Shown piece by piece: positions 22,472 through 31,160 of a stretch of DNA of 32,208 nucleotides. Under the pieces are notes generated by a model. That model saw only the letters and a program-made list of their open reading frames with translations. It made no database searches and was not told where the DNA came from. The stretch covers positions 1 through 32,208 of the forward strand of contig BPTK01000021.1 in NCBI GenBank assembly GCA_023705905.1. The letters run 5' to 3'. The DNA comes from Candidatus Heimdallarchaeota archaeon. Its GTDB lineage: Archaea > Asgardarchaeota > Heimdallarchaeia > Heimdallarchaeales > Heimdallarchaeaceae. The stretch's first letter is position 1. The number at the start of each line of letters is the position of its first letter. Position numbers and translations under genes: made by a program.

Positions 22472-23904
22472 CAGCACAAAGAAAACCTCGCCCTCAACTT
22501 ATTCGAACCAAACTTTCAATGCCATGTCAAGAACCATCAGATCGTATTCAGAATTTTGACGAGGTACCCTATGGTTACAATGAAGCTGAAGCAGTTTTTG
22601 AAGCTCAACGTTGTCTTACCTGTAAAAATCAGCCTTGCGTTAGTGGATGCCCAGTTGAGGTACCAATTCGGGATTTTATTTCTCTGGTAAAAGAGAGAAA
22701 TTTTTTGGAAGCTGCCGCTTTAATCAAAACAAAAAATAGTTTACCAGCTGTCACCGGTAGAGTATGTCCACAAGAATCACAGTGTGAGGCAAAATGTGTT
22801 ATGGGGAGGAGACATCAACCAGTAGCTATTGGCAATTTAGAACGGTTTGTAGCTGATTATGCTCGAGAACATGGTGAAGAAATCCCTGAACTTCCAAAAT
22901 CAACAGGTAAGACCGTTGCAATTGTTGGTGCAGGTCCAGCTGGTTTAACTTGTGCAGGAGACTTAGCTTTGATGGGACATAAAGTAACTATCTATGAGGC
23001 TTTACACTCACCAGGTGGAGTTCTAATTTATGGTATACCTGAATTTCGTCTCCCTAAAGGCATCGTAAAATATGAAATTGACTTCCTAAAGAAGATTGGA
23101 GTGGAAATTAAACTAAACTTCCTTGTGGGAAGCAATAAGACAGTTGATGAACTACTGGATGAGTTCGACGCAGTTTTTGTAGGGTCGGGAGCAGGTGCTC
23201 CACGGTTTCTCAATATCCCAGGTATAAATTTAGTAAATGTGTATAGTGCAAATGAATATCTTACTCGTGTAAATCTCTTAAAAGGTTATAAATTCCCTGA
23301 GTATAAAACACCAGTCAAACGTGGGAAAATTGTTGTGATCATCGGTGCGGGTAACGTTGCTATGGATTCAGCTCGAACAGCCAAACGCCTTGGCGCAGAA
23401 CATTCAATTATTGTTTACCGTCGAAGTAAGAAAGAATGTCCTGCTAGACAAGAAGAGGTTCATCATGCAGATGAAGAAGATATTGAGTTTCGATTTCTCA
23501 CTAACCCAATTCGAGTGATTGGTGATGAACAAGGAAAAGTAAAAGCTGTTGAATGTCTTCAATATGAACTTGGAGAACCTGACGAAACAGGTAGAGCAAA
23601 ACCCATACCAATACCTGGTTCTGAGCATCTTGTGGAATGTGAGATTGTTATTATTGCTGTAGGAAATGACCCTAATCCAACTATTCCTCGCACTACACCT
23701 GATCTTGAAGTATCACGTTGGGGAACCATAGTTACAGAGAGAAATACTGGAAAAACAAGTAAGGATAGAGTCTATGCTGGTGGAGATATAGCAACTGGAG
23801 CTGCTACAGTAATAGCTGCAATGGGTGCAGGGAAAATTGCAGCAAAAGACATACACAAGCAAATTATGGGAATTGAAGACGAAGAAATTGTTGAGCCTTC
23901 ATAA
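22468..23904 (+). CDS. nfnB: NfnB/GltD-like large subunit (glutamate synthase small-subunit family)
   Basis: 478 residues. The N-terminal 4Fe-4S domain has CLTCKNQPCVSGCPVEVPI and later RVCPQESQCEAKCVMG. Next come an FAD fold (VAIVGAGPAGLTCAGDLALM, GGVLIYGIPEFRLPK), an NAD(P) fold (VVIIGAGNVAMDSARTAKRLG, IIVYRRSKKECPAR) and the C-terminal FAD motif (VYAGGDIATGAATVIAAMGA). This is the shared core of GltD, SudA and NfnB. With NfnA just before it (ATGA overlap) and no GltB in the window, NfnB or SudA is more likely than glutamate synthase. The AAGGGG site precedes the ATG. The complex is cytosolic and links NADPH with ferredoxin in anaerobes. Confidence 0.9.
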   Translation: MTAQRKPRPQLIRTKLSMPCQEPSDRIQNFDEVPYGYNEAEAVFEAQRCLTCKNQPCVSGCPVEVPIRDFISLVKERNFLEAAALIKTKNSLPAVTGRVCPQESQCEAKCVMGRRHQPVAIGNLERFVADYAREHGEEIPELPKSTGKTVAIVGAGPAGLTCAGDLALMGHKVTIYEALHSPGGVLIYGIPEFRLPKGIVKYEIDFLKKIGVEIKLNFLVGSNKTVDELLDEFDAVFVGSGAGAPRFLNIPGINLVNVYSANEYLTRVNLLKGYKFPEYKTPVKRGKIVVIIGAGNVAMDSARTAKRLGAEHSIIVYRRSKKECPARQEEVHHADEEDIEFRFLTNPIRVIGDEQGKVKAVECLQYELGEPDETGRAKPIPIPGSEHLVECEIVIIAVGNDPNPTIPRTTPDLEVSRWGTIVTERNTGKTSKDRVYAGGDIATGAATVIAAMGAGKIAAKDIHKQIMGIEDEEIVEPS

Positions 23905-23910
23905 AGAGTT

Positions 23911-24354
23911 TTATTCTTTTCTCCTTATCATCAAATATGCGTCGCTATTATCCTGATAGTATTTTCTTATTCTTGATTCAATTTTAAATTGTAAAGATTC
24001 ATACAATTCTGTTGCTTTTTTATTGTCAACGTTTACTTCTAATTTCACACTGTTGAATTCTGAACTTTTTAACTGATTCAGAAAATGTATTAGTAGTTCT
24101 TTCCCCAATCCTTCTCCCCTGAAACTCTCGAGAATAGCAAAAGATAGTATGTGAGCTTGTTTTGGTATCGGAGTGTATCCACCCAAAAGAAATCCTATCA
24201 TTTTATTATTCTGTTCAAGAACAAAACATAACTTAGGGGCACCAAAATAGAGACTCCCTATTAGTATTTCACCAAATGGGTATGGAAAACTTTTGCGTTC
24301 TATTTCATAAACCAAGGGGATGTCTTCTATTGTCATTTGTCGAATTTGGTTCAT
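23911..24354 (-). CDS. rimI: GNAT N-acetyltransferase, RimI/ArdA type
   Basis: 147 residues with the GNAT fold. MTIEDIPLVYEIERKSFPYP opens it as in RimI, the acetyl-CoA binding loop appears as LESFRGEGLGKELLIHFL (motif RxxGxG/A), followed by VKLEVNVDNKKATELYESLQFK. This is the protein N-terminal (N-alpha) acetyltransferase pattern; the archaeal homologues acetylate the N-terminus of many proteins. Substrate cannot be read from the sequence. It converges with nfnB (6-nt gap) and diverges from hjc through a 136-bp promoter gap. Confidence 0.85.
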   Translation of the reverse strand: MNQIRQMTIEDIPLVYEIERKSFPYPFGEILIGSLYFGAPKLCFVLEQNNKMIGFLLGGYTPIPKQAHILSFAILESFRGEGLGKELLIHFLNQLKSSEFNSVKLEVNVDNKKATELYESLQFKIESRIRKYYQDNSDAYLMIRRKE

Positions 24355-24490
24355 AAAATTCTTACAGCTCCTAGAAACTTAGTTATAACCTTTGTTTAAG
24401 TCTTTTTAGTTTTCTCAATGACCATTTGTTAAGGATACAAACTTTTAAACAAAGTAATTTGAATAAGATTCAACAAGAAGACTGAATGAG

Positions 24491-24916
24491 TTGTTCAACT
24501 TGAGTAAAAAATTAGCAGCTGATTACGAACGAAAAATAGCAAACAGATTATGGGAATGTGGATTTGCGGTAATGCGAGCACCTTCTTCCTCCGGAACAAG
24601 TCTTATGCCTAGACCTGATGTTTTGGCAGGATCAGCAGAGAAGGGGTTAATGCTAGCTTTAGAAATAAAAACATGTAGACAAAACACCTTTTACGTCCAA
24701 AAACATCAAGTTGATGGATTAATGGAATTTGCTAAACGAATTGGAGGACAACCATATCTAGCAGTCAAATTTGTTGGAAAAAGAATGGATTTTCTTTTTC
24801 TAGAAGTTCCTGATGGTCTCACTCAAAGCAGTGGAGATAGCTATCGAGTGAATTTTAACGATTTGAAAGAAAATGGAATAGATTTTTTAACTCTAATAAA
24901 CGAAAAGGAAACATAA
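24491..24916 (+). CDS. hjc: Holliday junction resolvase Hjc
   Basis: Up to 141 residues. The nuclease residues are visible: Glu13 in DYERKIANRL, Asp43 in RPDVLAG, Glu58 and Lys60 in ALEIKTC, and a conserved Gln in YVQKHQVDGL. The core FYVQKHQVDGLMEFAKRIGG is typical of archaeal Hjc. It cuts four-way DNA junctions during recombination. No ATG is available: the start may be TTG at 24491 or TTG at 24500 (SKKLAADYERK). No clear ribosome binding site distinguishes them. Family length (about 120-135) would suit the later start. The pelota gene follows 43 nt downstream. Confidence 0.92.
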   Translation: MFNLSKKLAADYERKIANRLWECGFAVMRAPSSSGTSLMPRPDVLAGSAEKGLMLALEIKTCRQNTFYVQKHQVDGLMEFAKRIGGQPYLAVKFVGKRMDFLFLEVPDGLTQSSGDSYRVNFNDLKENGIDFLTLINEKET

Positions 24917-24959
24917 AAAAGACACAAGAAGATATCAAATTAAGAAAAGGTGTATTCTA

Positions 24960-26054
24960 ATGAAGATTCTCAAGAAGGATTACAAGCATGGATTCATTGA
25001 GCTTATCCCCGAAAATGTAGGTGATCTTTATGCAATTTATCGCGTCCTAAAACCTGGGGACAAGGTGAAAGCAACTACTTCTAGGAGAATAAGAAGAAAA
25101 GGTGATGATTCAGATTCTAGACCTGATTCTGGTGAGCGTGTAAAAATGATTCTTGAAATAGATGTGGAAGAATTTGCGTTTCATGGGTTTGGTGACAATC
25201 TGAGAGTTAAAGGAAAGGTAACCAATGGCCCTGAAGAACTAATTTCTTTGGGAACTTATCATACAATTTCCTTATCACCCTTAGATAAAGTGCAAATCAT
25301 TAAATCAGAATGGAGATCTATGGAGAAAAAGGTATTAGATGAGGTAGAAAAATCTTCAATGCTCGCGCAAATATTGGTAATCACAATAGAAGACAATAGT
25401 GCTTGTATTGCACTGGTAACACAATTTTCGATAAAAATAATTTCGGAGTTTAGTCCATCTGTAACAAGAAAATTTAGTGATGTTAAACAACACACAAGTG
25501 AGATGGGACTATTTTTTAATGAAGTTCTTCAAATATTACAGGACACTAATCTCCAATACGCACCTCAAACAATTATTTTAGCTGGACCTGGTTTTACACC
25601 AGAGAATTTCTTAGCATTCCTGAAAAATCGAGACCCAAAACTTGCAGCAAAAACGAATTTTGTTCATTCTAGCACGGGGGGAAGAGTCGGGTTAAAAGAA
25701 GTACTATCACAAAAACTTCCTGAGAAAATAGCAAAAAAACAAAGAGTAGCGTATGAGATGCGGTTATTAGATGAGGTGTTCAAACGCATCGGTAAAGAAA
25801 CAGGTGATGTAACATACGGTTTGGAAAAAGTGAAAAGTGCTTTAATGATGGGGGCAGTTGAAACTCTTTTGATTAGTGACGACCAATTAGGTATCGAGGA
25901 TTTAGAGAAGAGGAACGAAATTGATAGTTTGGTTGATACTAATTCTGAAATGAGAGGAAAAACAGTATTAATGTCTGTATATCATGATTCAGGAGAACAA
26001 CTTTCCAAACTTGGAGGAGTTGCTGCTCTTCTTCGTTTTGCAATACATGATTAA
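24960..26054 (+). CDS. pelA: Pelota (aPelota), ribosome-rescue factor
   Basis: 364 residues. N-terminal domain MKILKKDYKHGFIELIPENV and LYAIYRVLKPGDKVKATTSR, the central RNase-H-like domain (AQILVITIEDNSACIALVTQFS) and the C-terminal part (VTYGLEKVKSALMMGAVETLLISDD, VLMSVYHDSGEQLSKLGGVAALLRF) follow the eRF1/pelota architecture. The eRF1 GGQ motif is absent, as expected for pelota. With aEF1A it dissociates stalled ribosomes. The PGFTPENF segment in the middle domain is a family hallmark. It ends 4 nt inside the 3' end of the convergent radical SAM gene. Confidence 0.95.
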   Translation: MKILKKDYKHGFIELIPENVGDLYAIYRVLKPGDKVKATTSRRIRRKGDDSDSRPDSGERVKMILEIDVEEFAFHGFGDNLRVKGKVTNGPEELISLGTYHTISLSPLDKVQIIKSEWRSMEKKVLDEVEKSSMLAQILVITIEDNSACIALVTQFSIKIISEFSPSVTRKFSDVKQHTSEMGLFFNEVLQILQDTNLQYAPQTIILAGPGFTPENFLAFLKNRDPKLAAKTNFVHSSTGGRVGLKEVLSQKLPEKIAKKQRVAYEMRLLDEVFKRIGKETGDVTYGLEKVKSALMMGAVETLLISDDQLGIEDLEKRNEIDSLVDTNSEMRGKTVLMSVYHDSGEQLSKLGGVAALLRFAIHD

Positions 26055-27160
26055 TTATTTTCTTCCTCAAAAATAGGATCCAAATACGTTATTATACCAT
26101 TTTCAAGGGGATACTGGTGAATTACATGAATGGCAGATATTTCTTGCTTGAATCTTTTTACTAAATCAGAACCAAGTTTTTTCGCTATCATCCAATTTGT
26201 TAATATTATTTTATTTGTCTCATCTAAACTAACATATTTCTCAGGAACTTCAAATTCAGTAATCATTGCATTCTTAATATTGAGTAAGGATTTTGCTTCT
26301 TTAACAATTATCTGAGCTCTAACGATTAAGCCATCATCAGTGATTTCATCGGAAGGAAGTGCATAATGTTTAGCCCTTCGTCTCAGTCGATTACGTAACT
26401 GTATATTGTCCTTATAGCTGGAAGAGCAATAGTGTAAAGTTATACGTTTTCTCCGATTATTTTTCAAAATCTTTATTGCTAATTCTTCGCTTCCTTTAAC
26501 AGCAGCACTGAGATTTGCTTTAGTATGATAACCCAGCTTACTTAGGTTTCGCAAGTTCTCTTCTGTTATTTCTAACTCGTTGAGATTAACAAAATCGAGA
26601 TTTACTTTTTCAGCAAATTCAACTATACCTTGTATTTCTTCTTGTTTATCAGGGATAACTGGAATTTCGAATCCAACCTTCCATGAAAGTGATTTAGCGT
26701 CTGAAATAGATTTCTTTATCTTTTCAGTAAGTAATAGACGCGGAGGATGAAAACGTATTTCATCTAACCCTGCCGAGTGTAATGCTTTCAAATCATCGTA
26801 AGATAGAGAATAAGAAGTATAAAGATGACAATGAAATTCCTTGCCGAATCTTTCTTTAAACTTTGACAGATATTCCATTGTTCTATTCAGATGCGTTGAA
26901 GGATCTCCTCCAGTGATTCCTGCGCCTAACGCAGAAATCATCACAGCTTCATCATAAGCTTCAGAAAATGAATGTATTTGTTTTTCATTTGCAAAAACCA
27001 CATCACCTTTCTTTTCCTTTGTCAAGGGACAATAGAAGCAATTAGAGTCACATTCACCTGTAATGAAAAGAACCAGCTTAGATCCTAGTGAACAATACTG
27101 GCAACCCTTAGGTATAGTCCCCTTAACTCTATTACTGTACCATTTAGTGATTCTTTTCAT
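26051..27160 (-). CDS. Radical SAM protein, COG2108 type
   Basis: 369 residues. The radical SAM cluster motif is VLFITGECDSNCFYCPL (CxxxxCxxC), with extra Cys before it (KGCQYCSLGSK) that could hold a second cluster. The ISALGAGITGGDPSTHL segment is the GGDP/GGEP stretch that holds SAM. These match COG2108, an archaeal group related to pyruvate-formate-lyase activating enzyme, without known reaction. The C-terminal third is alpha/beta with a basic segment (RNRLRRRAKHYALPSDEI). Cytosolic. It runs convergent to pelota and divergent to the site-2 protease gene. The reaction is unknown. Confidence 0.85.
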   Translation of the reverse strand: MKRITKWYSNRVKGTIPKGCQYCSLGSKLVLFITGECDSNCFYCPLTKEKKGDVVFANEKQIHSFSEAYDEAVMISALGAGITGGDPSTHLNRTMEYLSKFKERFGKEFHCHLYTSYSLSYDDLKALHSAGLDEIRFHPPRLLLTEKIKKSISDAKSLSWKVGFEIPVIPDKQEEIQGIVEFAEKVNLDFVNLNELEITEENLRNLSKLGYHTKANLSAAVKGSEELAIKILKNNRRKRITLHYCSSSYKDNIQLRNRLRRRAKHYALPSDEITDDGLIVRAQIIVKEAKSLLNIKNAMITEFEVPEKYVSLDETNKIILTNWMIAKKLGSDLVKRFKQEISAIHVIHQYPLENGIITYLDPIFEEENN

Positions 27161-27282
27161 ATAATGAAAAATACTAGCTTATCATTAAAAAGAATCAGTT
27201 TGAACAGAGAACTGGTGTTTGGAAAGCTAAGTCAGATATAGAAATAAGTAAAAGCAAGTTTGTTTAGACTCTGTTATACCAG

Positions 27283-28494
27283 TTGGAATGGATACAAATG
27301 ATAACAACTCTCCAAATTATTATTATTGTCGTTTTAGCATTAATGTTGCTTACAACCATTGGAAGCTTCTTTAAATTGGAGAGATTTGGAATTAATTTTT
27401 ATCCCTTTGGAGTAATGTTCAGAACAGAGTTTTTCAATAAAATCTTATCTAAACTTGGAGAAAAATTGAAGAAATTTTGGCAGATTCTATATAGAATTGG
27501 TCAAGTACTATCGGGATTGATCACATTTGCTCTCATTGCGTATTTTTTGGTGAACCCATTTCTAATACTGTTTAATGCTCCTGGTGCTCTAGGAATGCAA
27601 TTACTTATTCCAGGCGTTACAATTGATTTTAAAACATCCTTATTATTTATCCTTCCAATCATTTTAGTTATCATACCACATGAATTAGGTCATGCCGTTA
27701 TGGCAAAGAGAGAAGGTATTGAACTAAAATCATCAGGAATTTTTCTGTTCTTCATCTTCTTTGGTGCTTTTGTGGAGCTTGTAAACGAAAGTTTGGCCAA
27801 GGCAACCAAGAAAAGTCGTGTTAAAGTTCTTTTAAATGGTTCAGCACTCAACGCAATAATATCTGTTCTTTTTTTGGGACTTTATCTCTTGACTCCAGCA
27901 ATTATTTCAGCTGGTTATTATGAAGCTGACGGAGTTATCGTAACAAAAATATTTGAGGAATTTCCAGCAGATATCTCTAATTTAGACACAGGGGATGTAA
28001 TCCAAGAAATGGGTATTTTCAACGAAAGCATAAACAAAATTGAATATATGAAAATTAGAAGTAATCAAGATTACAATATTTTTGTGCACCAAAATGTTAA
28101 TGCGACCTTGTTGTACCTTTCATTATTAGATGGCAGTAATATTTCCTTAGTCCCAACAAGAATAGACCCGACTTCTCAAACTGAGAGTAGTGAGAAAATA
28201 TATTTGGGAATTACAATCTATAATTATCTGCCTCCTAAAGCAAATTGGCTTTCCTTTTGGTTTCCATATTATTGGAGTCTCGAGGTAATCTATTGCCTGA
28301 ATCTAAGCATAATGGCGGTATTCATGAACATGCTACCTTTATGGATAACAGACGGAGATAAGATCCTACAAGAGTATTTGAATGTGAAAGGAGAAGACCC
28401 GAATCCACGACATAAGAAAATACTAAATACTCTGCGAATATTCTTCATTTGTATAATCGTGCTTAATTTAGTTTTATCAATGGTAAAATTCTAG
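27283..28494 (+). CDS. Site-2 protease-like M50 membrane metalloprotease
   Basis: 403 residues. HELGH (His133, Glu134, His137) lies in a membrane helix (ILVIIPHELGHAVMAKR); the third metal ligand should be Asp357 in MLPLWITDGDKIL. There are about six to seven hydrophobic segments (about 8-28, 74-95, 118-133, 147-165, 186-206, 335-353, 382-400). A PDZ-like domain (about 215-300, GVIVTKIFEEFPADISNLDTGDVI) lies between the two metal-ligand regions. The enzyme cuts within membranes, usually in regulated proteolysis of transcription factors or envelope proteins. The partner is unknown. The ATG at 27298 is an alternative start five residues later. It is followed 10 nt later by ttuA with a GGTGA site overlapping its end. 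Confidence 0.9.
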   Translation: MEWIQMITTLQIIIIVVLALMLLTTIGSFFKLERFGINFYPFGVMFRTEFFNKILSKLGEKLKKFWQILYRIGQVLSGLITFALIAYFLVNPFLILFNAPGALGMQLLIPGVTIDFKTSLLFILPIILVIIPHELGHAVMAKREGIELKSSGIFLFFIFFGAFVELVNESLAKATKKSRVKVLLNGSALNAIISVLFLGLYLLTPAIISAGYYEADGVIVTKIFEEFPADISNLDTGDVIQEMGIFNESINKIEYMKIRSNQDYNIFVHQNVNATLLYLSLLDGSNISLVPTRIDPTSQTESSEKIYLGITIYNYLPPKANWLSFWFPYYWSLEVIYCLNLSIMAVFMNMLPLWITDGDKILQEYLNVKGEDPNPRHKKILNTLRIFFICIIVLNLVLSMVKF

Positions 28495-28504
28495 TGGTGA
28501 CAAA

Positions 28505-29437
28505 ATGAAATGTTCCTTCTGTGATAATCAATCCTTATATGTTCGTCCTTATGATAAACTGTCCTTATGTCATAAACATTTCAATGAACAGATGCAGAAG
28601 AGAGTACGAAAGACAATAACTAGATACAAAATGTTACAGCGTGGTGATAGAATCGCCATAGGTCTTTCAGGAGGCAAAGATAGTACTGCTCTGTTGGACA
28701 TCTTACACAAAATCGAGAAAGATTTTCATGAAAGTGAAATAGTTGCAATTACTATAGATGAAGGGATCGAACATTATAGAGAAGAAGGATTACATTATGC
28801 AAAATTACATGCTGATCGACTTGGGGTAGAACATGTAGTGTATTCGTTCGAAAAGGATTTTGGATACGATTTAGATAAGATAATAGAAAAACTAGGTTCT
28901 CGTGGAAAAAAGAGAGAACTTGGAGCATGCTCTTATTGTGGGATTTTAAGACGTAATGTGCTCAACAAGGCAGCATTAGAAGTCAACGCTGATGTTCTAA
29001 TAACTGCTCATAATCTTGAAGATGAAGCTGAAACCATACTTCTCAATATTATTAGGGGGGATATAACAAGATTAGCTAGATTAAATCCAACGCCAAGAAA
29101 AATACACGAAACTCTTGTTCCAAGAGCAAAACCTTTTCGAGCCACACCACAAGCAGAAATTGTCATGTATTGTATTATTAATGAACTTGAATATCAAGAA
29201 ATTCAGTGTCCTTATGCTGTTGAAGCTTACCGAGGAGAAGTAAGAGAATTCATATTCAAAACACAAGAAAAACAGCCAATGCTCTGTTATAATATTGTTC
29301 GTGGGCAAGATAAATTATTGGCATCCATGAAAGAAACTAAACCTGGTCAAAAAATGAAAAATTGTGATGAATGTGGTAATGCGACCACTGGAAACCTATG
29401 TAAAGTTTGTTGGTTAAAACAACTACTTGAAGGTTAA
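28505..29437 (+). CDS. ttuA: tRNA thiolation enzyme, TtuA/Ncs6 family
   Basis: 310 residues. The N-terminal zinc finger uses Cys3, Cys6, Cys22 and His25. The PP-loop SGGKDS (55-60) binds ATP. Cys142 and Cys145 (ACSYCG) with Cys235 (IQCPYA) would hold a 4Fe-4S cluster, and a C-terminal zinc ribbon (NCDECG, LCKVCW) ends the protein. This is the TtuA/Ncs6 layout, which makes 2-thiouridine in tRNA, at position 54 (TtuA) or 34 (Ncs6). Sequence alone does not decide between them. The start is supported by GGTGA 5 nt ahead. The ubiquitin-like sulfur carrier is not in this window. It is probably cotranscribed with the M50 gene. Confidence 0.92.
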   Translation: MKCSFCDNQSLYVRPYDKLSLCHKHFNEQMQKRVRKTITRYKMLQRGDRIAIGLSGGKDSTALLDILHKIEKDFHESEIVAITIDEGIEHYREEGLHYAKLHADRLGVEHVVYSFEKDFGYDLDKIIEKLGSRGKKRELGACSYCGILRRNVLNKAALEVNADVLITAHNLEDEAETILLNIIRGDITRLARLNPTPRKIHETLVPRAKPFRATPQAEIVMYCIINELEYQEIQCPYAVEAYRGEVREFIFKTQEKQPMLCYNIVRGQDKLLASMKETKPGQKMKNCDECGNATTGNLCKVCWLKQLLEG

Positions 29438-29466
29438 AATCTGTTTTTACTTTTCAATCACAATCG

Positions 29467-29486
29467 TTTTTAATAAGTATTAAAAA
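29467..29486 (+). promoter_or_regulatory. Perfect 9-bp palindrome upstream of rubrerythrin
   Basis: TTTTTAATA-AG-TATTAAAAA forms a perfect inverted repeat 46-65 bp upstream of the rubrerythrin ATG. It could be an operator for an oxidative-stress regulator, or a TATA-containing element, or a 3' hairpin of the ttuA transcript. Confidence 0.35.
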
Positions 29487-29531
29487 GTAGCTTAAACCTT
29501 TATTCACACAAAAAATAAGGAATGATTGAAG

Positions 29532-30116
29532 ATGAGTGAAACAATAAAGAATTTAGCAAAAGCTTTCATTGGAGAGAGTCAAGCAAGAAATCGCTATACT
29601 ATGTACGCGAAAATAGCTCAAAAGGAAGGATATGAACAGCTAGCAGATATCTTTCTAATTACCGCAGACAATGAAAGAGAACATGCAAAATGGAACTTCA
29701 GAATGCTTAAACAAGTTAGAAATAAATTGAAATTTAAGGAAGAAGCCATTCACGTTGAAGCTGAAGCACCTTTAGTTTTAGAAGACACAATTGCTAATCT
29801 AAAATCTGCAATTGCCGGAGAGAATTACGAACATACTATAATGTATCCTGAATTTGCAGATGTTGCAGAAAAGGAAGGATTTCCTAAAGTTGCAGATAGA
29901 CTTCGAGCTATAGGCAAAGCAGAGGTTCATCATGAAGAACGCTATAAAAAATTGTTAGAGCAAGTAGAAGGTAAGACTGTTTTCAAAAAAGATGAAAAAG
30001 TTAGATGGAAATGTCGCAAATGTGGTTATGTACATGAAGGAGACAAGCCTCCACACTCATGCCCAGGATGCAGTCATCCACACAACTATTTCGAAATTCT
30101 TTGTGAAAAATATTAA
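29532..30116 (+). CDS. rbr: Rubrerythrin
   Basis: 194 residues. The di-iron four-helix bundle shows [15 protein letters not shown] (Glu15), [26 protein letters not shown] and [15 protein letters not shown], which give the Glu and His ligands. The C-terminal rubredoxin domain has [11 protein letters not shown] and SCPGCSHPH with four Cys for one iron. It reduces peroxide in anaerobes, protecting against oxygen. The frame opens at a TTG at 29526, but the ATG at 29532 is the family start, with GGAATGA about 5-10 nt ahead. It has its own promoter region with the 9-bp palindrome upstream. Single gene between ttuA and the convergent longin-like gene. Confidence 0.95.
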   Translation: MSETIKNLAKAFIGESQARNRYTMYAKIAQKEGYEQLADIFLITADNEREHAKWNFRMLKQVRNKLKFKEEAIHVEAEAPLVLEDTIANLKSAIAGENYEHTIMYPEFADVAEKEGFPKVADRLRAIGKAEVHHEERYKKLLEQVEGKTVFKKDEKVRWKCRKCGYVHEGDKPPHSCPGCSHPHNYFEILCEKY

Positions 30117-30139
30117 TCAAAAATCTTTCTTTTTTCTTT

Positions 30140-30574
30140 TTATTCTAGAAATTCATTGGTTATGTACTCTACAAGATTCATTCGTTTTTCTAAAGTTGGT
30201 TCTTCACATAATCTATTTATATCATCCAAAAACTGTTCCGAATCTTCCAATTTGTCCAACATTTTTTGGAACTTCTTCATAGCTAGATATGATTGTCCAT
30301 GAAAAACATAGGAAAAGGATAAATTTTTGAAATTTGAGAAAATAATCGAATGGTCTTCAAATTTTAGACTTTCAATAGTTTTGGATTCGGCATCTGGAAA
30401 TCTATCAAAAGAGTTAATTGTACTCAAAATACCATTAACTGTTTCATCAGACAATAATTCATCAGAAAAAATTGATAATGAGAAACACTCAGAAATAGTG
30501 AGGTATTTCGAAGATCTATTTATTAAAATTAAAGAAACTTCTAAGAATAGAAAACTGAAATCTTGAATATTATT
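30140..30574 (-). pseudogene. Longin-like domain protein without a normal start codon
   Basis: The reading frame is open from 30574 (after a TGA at 30575-30577) to the stop at 30140, 144 codons. Its translation has a full longin-like order: strand (FLEVSLILINRSSKYLTISE), helix (ETVNGILSTINSFDRF), strands (DHSIIFSNFKNLSFSYVFHG) and helix (AMKKFQKMLDKLEDSEQF). This matches the N-terminal module of the protein encoded at 1528-2529. However, the first ATG/GTG/TTG in frame is the TTG at 30452-30454, which would cut off the opening strands. Either a rare ATT start (30566-30568) is used, the gene is a fragment, or a sequencing error exists upstream. Confidence concerns the domain call; whether the gene works is open. 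Confidence 0.5.
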
Positions 30575-30634
30575 TCAAATTTAACCAATCGAGAAATAAT
30601 ATTTGTTCCAGAAAAATATACACATATTTATTGC

Positions 30635-30640
30635 AAAAAA
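30635..30640 (-). terminator. T-run terminator of SRP RNA
   Basis: Six consecutive T on the minus strand directly follow the 3' end of the SRP RNA closing helix, the usual archaeal termination signal. Confidence 0.6.
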
Positions 30641-30990
30641 TATTAGACGACTGAACCGATCATAGCGACCTGAAGTTTGACATAGCGCAGGAAGCCGTTT
30701 CTTGCCCTTAGGCTCCACACCGATGACCATAAGCACCACATATTGGCCTTAGAGCTGCTCACTTCCGTGCCTGACTCGTTTTGACCCTATCCTTTCTAAC
30801 GATTTCCTCCGAAATCGTCTCCGAAATATGCAATCCCATGGGTCGATGCTTCGACGCTTTCCAAGCGAGGCGTATCAACCATTACTAAACCTCAGCATCA
30901 GTCTTCACCCCAGCATATAGAGCACTTCTGGTATAAGGACGCCCTAGGTCCCCGGTTAGTCGTTGCTATCGGCTCAGCCTCTAGTAATAG
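30641..30990 (-). ncRNA. ffs: 7S SRP RNA (signal recognition particle RNA)
   Basis: On the minus strand the SRP54-binding helix 8 is plain: GAGTCAGGCACGGAAGTGAG, followed by CAGCTC, with the GGAA loop. Helix 6 is ACGATTTC-GGAG-GAAATCGT with a GNAR tetraloop for SRP19. The ends pair: TATTA with TAATA (helix 1) and CGACTAACCG (30953-30962) with CGGTTCAGTCG (30647-30657, one bulge). GGCT-GA-GCC lies in the 5' Alu-like part. The length, about 350 nt, is somewhat above the usual 300-320. A TATA element (31008-31016) lies about 24 nt upstream of the proposed start, and a T-run follows the end. The RNA scaffolds SRP54 and SRP19 to target membrane and secreted proteins. Confidence 0.93.
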
Positions 30991-31007
30991 CAAAGGGAAG
31001 TGGAACG

Positions 31008-31016
31008 AATTTAAAC
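31008..31016 (-). promoter_or_regulatory. TATA box of SRP RNA
   Basis: GTTTAAATT on the minus strand, centred near 31012, places the start at about 30987-30990, which agrees with the 5' strand of the closing helix. Confidence 0.6.
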
Positions 31017-31160
31017 ATTACTATTTCTGGTTATTCTTTCCTGAAGATTGTAGCATGCATGTGTTACAATTTCTGCAAGAAATAAAGGAAAAACAATTCT
31101 CACAGTTTCTTTTATTTGCAAAAGAAGAACTTATCAACTCCTTCCCGCGACATTATCTTG

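Noticed and set aside
22468-23904. Glutamate synthase small subunit
   Set aside because: The fold is shared, but the overlapping NfnA-like gene and absence of a large subunit in the window favour NfnB/SudA.
30327-30566. 79-codon plus-strand frame
   Set aside because: It is antisense to the longin-like frame and shows no ribosome binding site.
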